From the NCBI GenBank assembly GCA_020726505.1, contig JAHLEZ010000001.1:2976001-3040000 (forward strand): a stretch of 64,000 bases of DNA, given 5' to 3'. Shown piece after piece: positions 60,419-64,000 of this stretch. Under the pieces are notes generated by a model. That model worked only from the letters and a program-made list of their open reading frames with translations. It did not search any database and had not been told where the DNA came from. The stretch's first letter is position 1; each line of letters starts with the position of its first letter. The stretch is from Leptodontidium sp. MPI-SDFR-AT-0119. Its lineage: Eukaryota > Ascomycota > Leotiomycetes > Helotiales > Leptodontidiaceae. Position numbers and translations under genes: made by a program.

Positions 60419-62548
60419 GGATAGGTGGAGTGGAATGAAGTATGTCAGTAAAACCGAATGAATGGACGTTAAATGAGCAAAAATCTGAACTCCCCAGGTT
60501 ACGTGCATGGTACCTCTGGTCGGAACAAGAAGACTATTAGCTTTGCAAGCTCTTGGAGGAAAGTCGAAACACTTTTGGACTTTTAAGAAAGTACTTGAGA
60601 GACAACTTAAAAATCACCGTATGGTCTGCGATGAAAAACAAGCCATCATGTGATTTACCTCTATTCTTTGCCTAGGCTGAAATATTAGTCCGGTCCTGCT
60701 GACAATTTTAATCGTGACGTTTACGGGGATCAAGACATTAGCATCTGTTTCCACTAGATCTCGGACCTGGGCAAATAACGAGGATACAGTTTCTATCTCG
60801 ATGTATTTCCCTTCTTCACACGTGGTCGATAGTCTTCAATCATCACTAGACATGAAGGCGGATTTTGCAACAGCTCTGGGGATTGAGGAGGCTGAGATCC
60901 TCCAGATCGGGATGAATGATCTAATCAATAACGAATACTACTTTGACTCTTTTGTCGATACGATTGGGCTCACGTCCACAGTACTGTAATTGATTAAAGT
61001 GTGAGAGATATGATGATATTGAGAGAGTTTATTTTTATTTTAATGAAATTCCTATAAATCTAAAAGCGGAGAAGATAGAGGAGGGTGAAGAAAAGGTACT
61101 ATGTCCTAGCTGTAACTCAGTGATAAGAGATTCCTAAAGAACCTTGTCCAGAATAACTTCGTATGTGTCTAATGCTGAAAAAATTGAGGTGGATATCACC
61201 TCAGAAACATTTATGCTCCCCGCAATTGTTTCTCCCACTGACATCGGATGATCTATTTCTAAGAGAGGTCGGCTTTACTCTCTCTCTATCCTGAGCCCGA
61301 TCGATGACGCCTGCAGACGCGGGGCGAACCTCACCCGCACCCGCGCCTTCGGCAGATGGACGGCCCGTGAGATGCAACGCTGTAGGCTGGCTCACGGGAC
61401 ATCGTTGACTGACTAATGCTTACGAAAGCATTACCAATGTTTAATGCTGAAGTAAGAGGCTCGAACGTTTGTTTCAATGGACGTACCGTACATACGGTAT
61501 ACCCTTTGTTATCCATTGGATCTGGAACACCGGAACAGCTGAGAAGTGTTATAGTGGGGAAGGCTCTCGGTAGCTTCTTTGTCACCTAACCAGATAGGCT
61601 CTTTTCGTATAAAAGAGCTTAATACTTAAAAACAACTTAAGAACGAAGAACTTTTTATAAATATTATCTAATACACTTTTTTATTTTCCCCTCTCTCGAC
61701 TTTTTATACTCGTTAGATATATATTATCTTTAGATTTAATCGATTTGCGATTTCCTACACTTAAAATCTCTCCCGTACTTTACTATATGCTACCTCTCTT
61801 GTTGTGTGGTTTATTGGGCTTTATCCCTTCCATAGTGTAGCCAGTATAAAGAGCCAGATTGGAGAATTCCGCGTTTGACTGGTGTAGATGTGCAACGGTG
61901 GGCGTGTGCATAGCCGGCGCCAGCGCTGGGCCCGTAATCAAAAGGATATGGGCAGACTTTGTCGCCTCCAAAGCCAGCAATATGGTCTGTGACCCGATCG
62001 ATGGCCAATCTCTGGTCCTTGAGAGCGAAATTGAGTATGATTGAGTATGATCGAGATTGAAAAGTGTACAGAGCGCTGAAAGAGAACATTCCGACACATG
62101 CACTCCCCTCCCCCCTTTTCATTTTACTAGACTCGAAGTAACCCTCAAAGCAATCAATCTTGGCATATATCCTTAGGTAGCTCCCTCGCAGTATTTGGGC
62201 GGGGTCGACTTCATGCTTCCACAACCGATTATGGTTGTTTGTGAATGCACAATGGTTACCGCGCTAGGAAGCTACATGCATTCTATGATTAAACGCCAAT
62301 TACCCCACACAATTCACTACTACCCGGGAAACTACTGAGAGAAAATCTTAAGATTCAAACTAGAGTGTCTACAACCCGTCACTAAATTCCAAGGAAACCC
62401 TTTACGACAGCTGCATTTTATTGTGCACGTCTTAGAACCTGACCAAGGGCCTCATCTTCCTTCACCTGTCGCAGTCGCAATTCCCAAGACTCAAGCGATA
62501 TAGCCACTCCATCAAGCAGAATCATCACACATCCTAACGGTTAAACAA
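60419..62548. other. Gene-poor 2.1-kb region with AT-rich patch
   Basis: A 91-codon frame at 60714-60989 (ALGIEEAEILQIGMND) shows no known domain. The stretch 61610-61780 is markedly AT-rich and may be an eroded repeat. Other short frames are unconvincing. Confidence 0.4.
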
Positions 62549-63344
62549 CTCACATCTTCGACGACGACTTTACCGACCCATAGAAACCCCGTGAGGCTAT
62601 TATTATTCAGCATAGATTTGCTCGTTATAGTGCCTTTTGGTACCACTAAATTCCGTTCCTCGCTCGAAGTTATCGCGTAATCCGTCGTGATACTCAAGGA
62701 CACGGCCGTTCCAGTTGTCCTCAGCCAGGAGACAATTACGACTACTCAGTTAAGACAATCGTTGGGGAGATCATAAATACTCTAGACCAACTAGGATTAT
62801 TCAAAGTAAACTTCCTAGGCGAGAGCACAAGAGGATGTATAGGCGAGATCCTAGCTGCGAAGCATCCCGATCATCTCCACAGCCTGATCAATTATTCTAG
62901 TCCTACGTATCTGCCGGACGCAGCGTTATTACTGTTCTCGTTTGGTCACTCAAGCTAGCCAGCTACATGCCGAGTCCTAGGTTCTCGAGGGTGGGCAGAG
63001 GCGTTGTCAAAAGTTCCTGGCACAGTCTCTATGCCAGATCCTGTATGTATTCAATGGTGGCTTGACCAAGTTGACCTATTATCTAGGGCAGGTCTTGCAG
63101 GTTATGTAGAGTTCTTGTCAAAAGCTGACGCGCGTCCATATCTGGAGAAAATTCAGGTTCCCATGCTTATTCTAGCCCCAGCAAGAAGCGCGGGTAACGA
63201 AACTAGAAGAACAACGTTTAATTTAGGCCCAAGTTGCTAATTTATAGCTAGTGGTGATTGATAGGCAAGGTCATGAGATCTATATTGAAATGGCAGAAGA
63301 GTGTCAAAAGGCTGTGGACACATTTCTGTCAGGTCTTTTTAGCT
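62549..63344 (+). pseudogene. Alpha/beta hydrolase (enol-lactonase-like) pseudogene
   Basis: The frame from about 62549 aligns with a small alpha/beta hydrolase. Recognisable are REAIIIQH, the segment VIRRDTQGHGRSS, the nucleophile region LGESTRG, and a late catalytic-His segment IDRQGHEIY. Stops at TAG 62581-62583, TAA 62647-62649 and TAG 62956-62958 stand where the family has Trp (DFTDPW, WYHW and SSW-like positions). The usual HGF is HRF. A frameshift near 63188 and further stops precede the His segment, which ends with TGA at 63342-63344. The start codon region is not recognisable. It is clearly non-functional as read. Confidence 0.8.
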
Positions 63345-64000
63345 GATCGCTGGCAATGGGCGTGAGTAACGCTGTAATGTAACGTCTTTCGTATCACCGT
63401 TAAATACTGCGTACAATGAGAGCAACAATCTGCCTTGAACGGCTTCAGTCGGACATGGAACCATCAAGTCAGCAGGATCTCGTTGAAGCGCCTATGGAAT
63501 CAGTTCAGTTCGAAATCAAGAGTGGGTTGCAACTTGCAGGCTCTGCCATCATCTCCGCCCACTGCCACAATAGCCTGGCCACTTTTCGATTAAGACGATA
63601 GAGAGCTCCAATTGCGGACGCCGCCAGAACGAGCGGCGCATACGGTATTCCCATGTCAAGTGACGGTAAAATGCAGGATTGGAAGATAGTGGTGGAAGCA
63701 CATGAAATAGCTTGTCAAGCATTTCTGAAGCTTTTGTGCCGTAGGCAATTGGAATTGTGAGAATTGTTCTGGGGGAAGACGTCTTTGGACATCCGCAATA
63801 ATGTTGGAATGTGCGGTAGCATGGAGTTTTGGAATGTTGACATTTTGCGGCTTCTGATCGATGACGGTCGGCAGTCGCGCAAAAGACCCTGGTGCACTTC
63901 GGAGCTAAGAGGGTAGGAGCAAGTCGAGGTTATCCTGTGCAAGATACGATATGACCGAAAAATTGGAATCGCTCAATGGTCTGGCCATATCGTTATCGGT
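63345..64000. other. Right-end region without a supported gene
   Basis: A 61-codon frame (63416-63601, +) and minus-strand frames at 63715-63942 have no family motif. They may belong to a gene extending beyond the window, but nothing supports a call. Confidence 0.4.

Noticed and set aside
60714..60989. 91-codon frame after the reductase gene
   Set aside because: Some protein-like segments but no recognised domain, no context.
61610..61780. AT-rich patch as replication origin or centromere
   Set aside because: Short and without repeat structure; AT content alone is not evidence.
63715..63942. Minus-strand frame at the right end as a partial gene
   Set aside because: No family motif; neighbouring frames have stops.

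Overview
The window is eukaryotic, from a filamentous ascomycete (Pezizomycotina). The evidence is short GT-AG introns of about 45-170 bp, often with CTAAC/CTRAC-like branch sites, together with a Zn2Cys6 regulator, a HET-domain protein, a fungalysin, a DHA-type MFS pump and a single-exon trans-enoyl-reductase-like protein. A Leotiomycete origin is plausible, but that is inference only. Gene models were spliced by eye from reading frames and splice signals.

Left part (1-15.5 kb): housekeeping genes alternate with a pair of fungal F-box/2EXR-like paralogues. In order: B-type cyclin (70-2327, +), EF-hand mitochondrial aspartate/glutamate carrier (3834-6106, +), the damaged F-box-like paralogue A (7860-9488, -), paralogue B (10252-12323, -, one suspected frameshift) and RNA polymerase III subunit RPC4 (13348-15472, +).

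Middle part (17-36 kb): this is mostly accessory. An FAD monooxygenase (17292-18645, +), a Zn2Cys6 regulator (19525-22050, -) and an MFS efflux transporter (22551-24587, +) look like a small catabolic, detoxification or secondary-metabolite cluster; regulator and pump are divergent across a 500-bp promoter. Next come a HET-domain protein (25057-27120, -), an undescribed-looking non-autonomous TIR element holding 183-bp tandem repeats (about 27257-28164), a kynurenine formamidase (28613-29561, +), a GHKL-ATPase-like coiled-coil protein (30232-33348, +) and a trypsin-like serine peptidase with an apparently complete catalytic triad but broken N-terminal frames (34279-35972, +). HET, ATPase-like and peptidase-like genes within 11 kb are the most interesting functional neighbourhood.

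Right part (36-64 kb): intact genes are separated by relics. Intact are a fungalysin with an extra Cys-rich C-terminal extension (36159-38389, -), a degenerate protein kinase (45704-46504, +), a small secreted cysteine-rich protein (47163-47699, +), a cytochrome P450 (48774-50389, -), a DHX29/DHX57-type RNA helicase (52305-56687, -) and a zinc-independent MDR enoyl-reductase-like protein (59363-60418, +). Relics are a 5'-truncated copy of the ATPase-like gene (40530-42179), a C2H2 zinc-finger gene (50996-52033), an APH-like kinase (57568-58369) and an alpha/beta hydrolase (62549-63344). Many of their stop codons sit where Gln or Trp codons would be one C-to-T or G-to-A transition away, as expected from deamination or RIP-like decay.

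No tRNA, rRNA or CRISPR array was seen. The left end of the window is at or just before the cyclin start; the right end shows no supportable gene.
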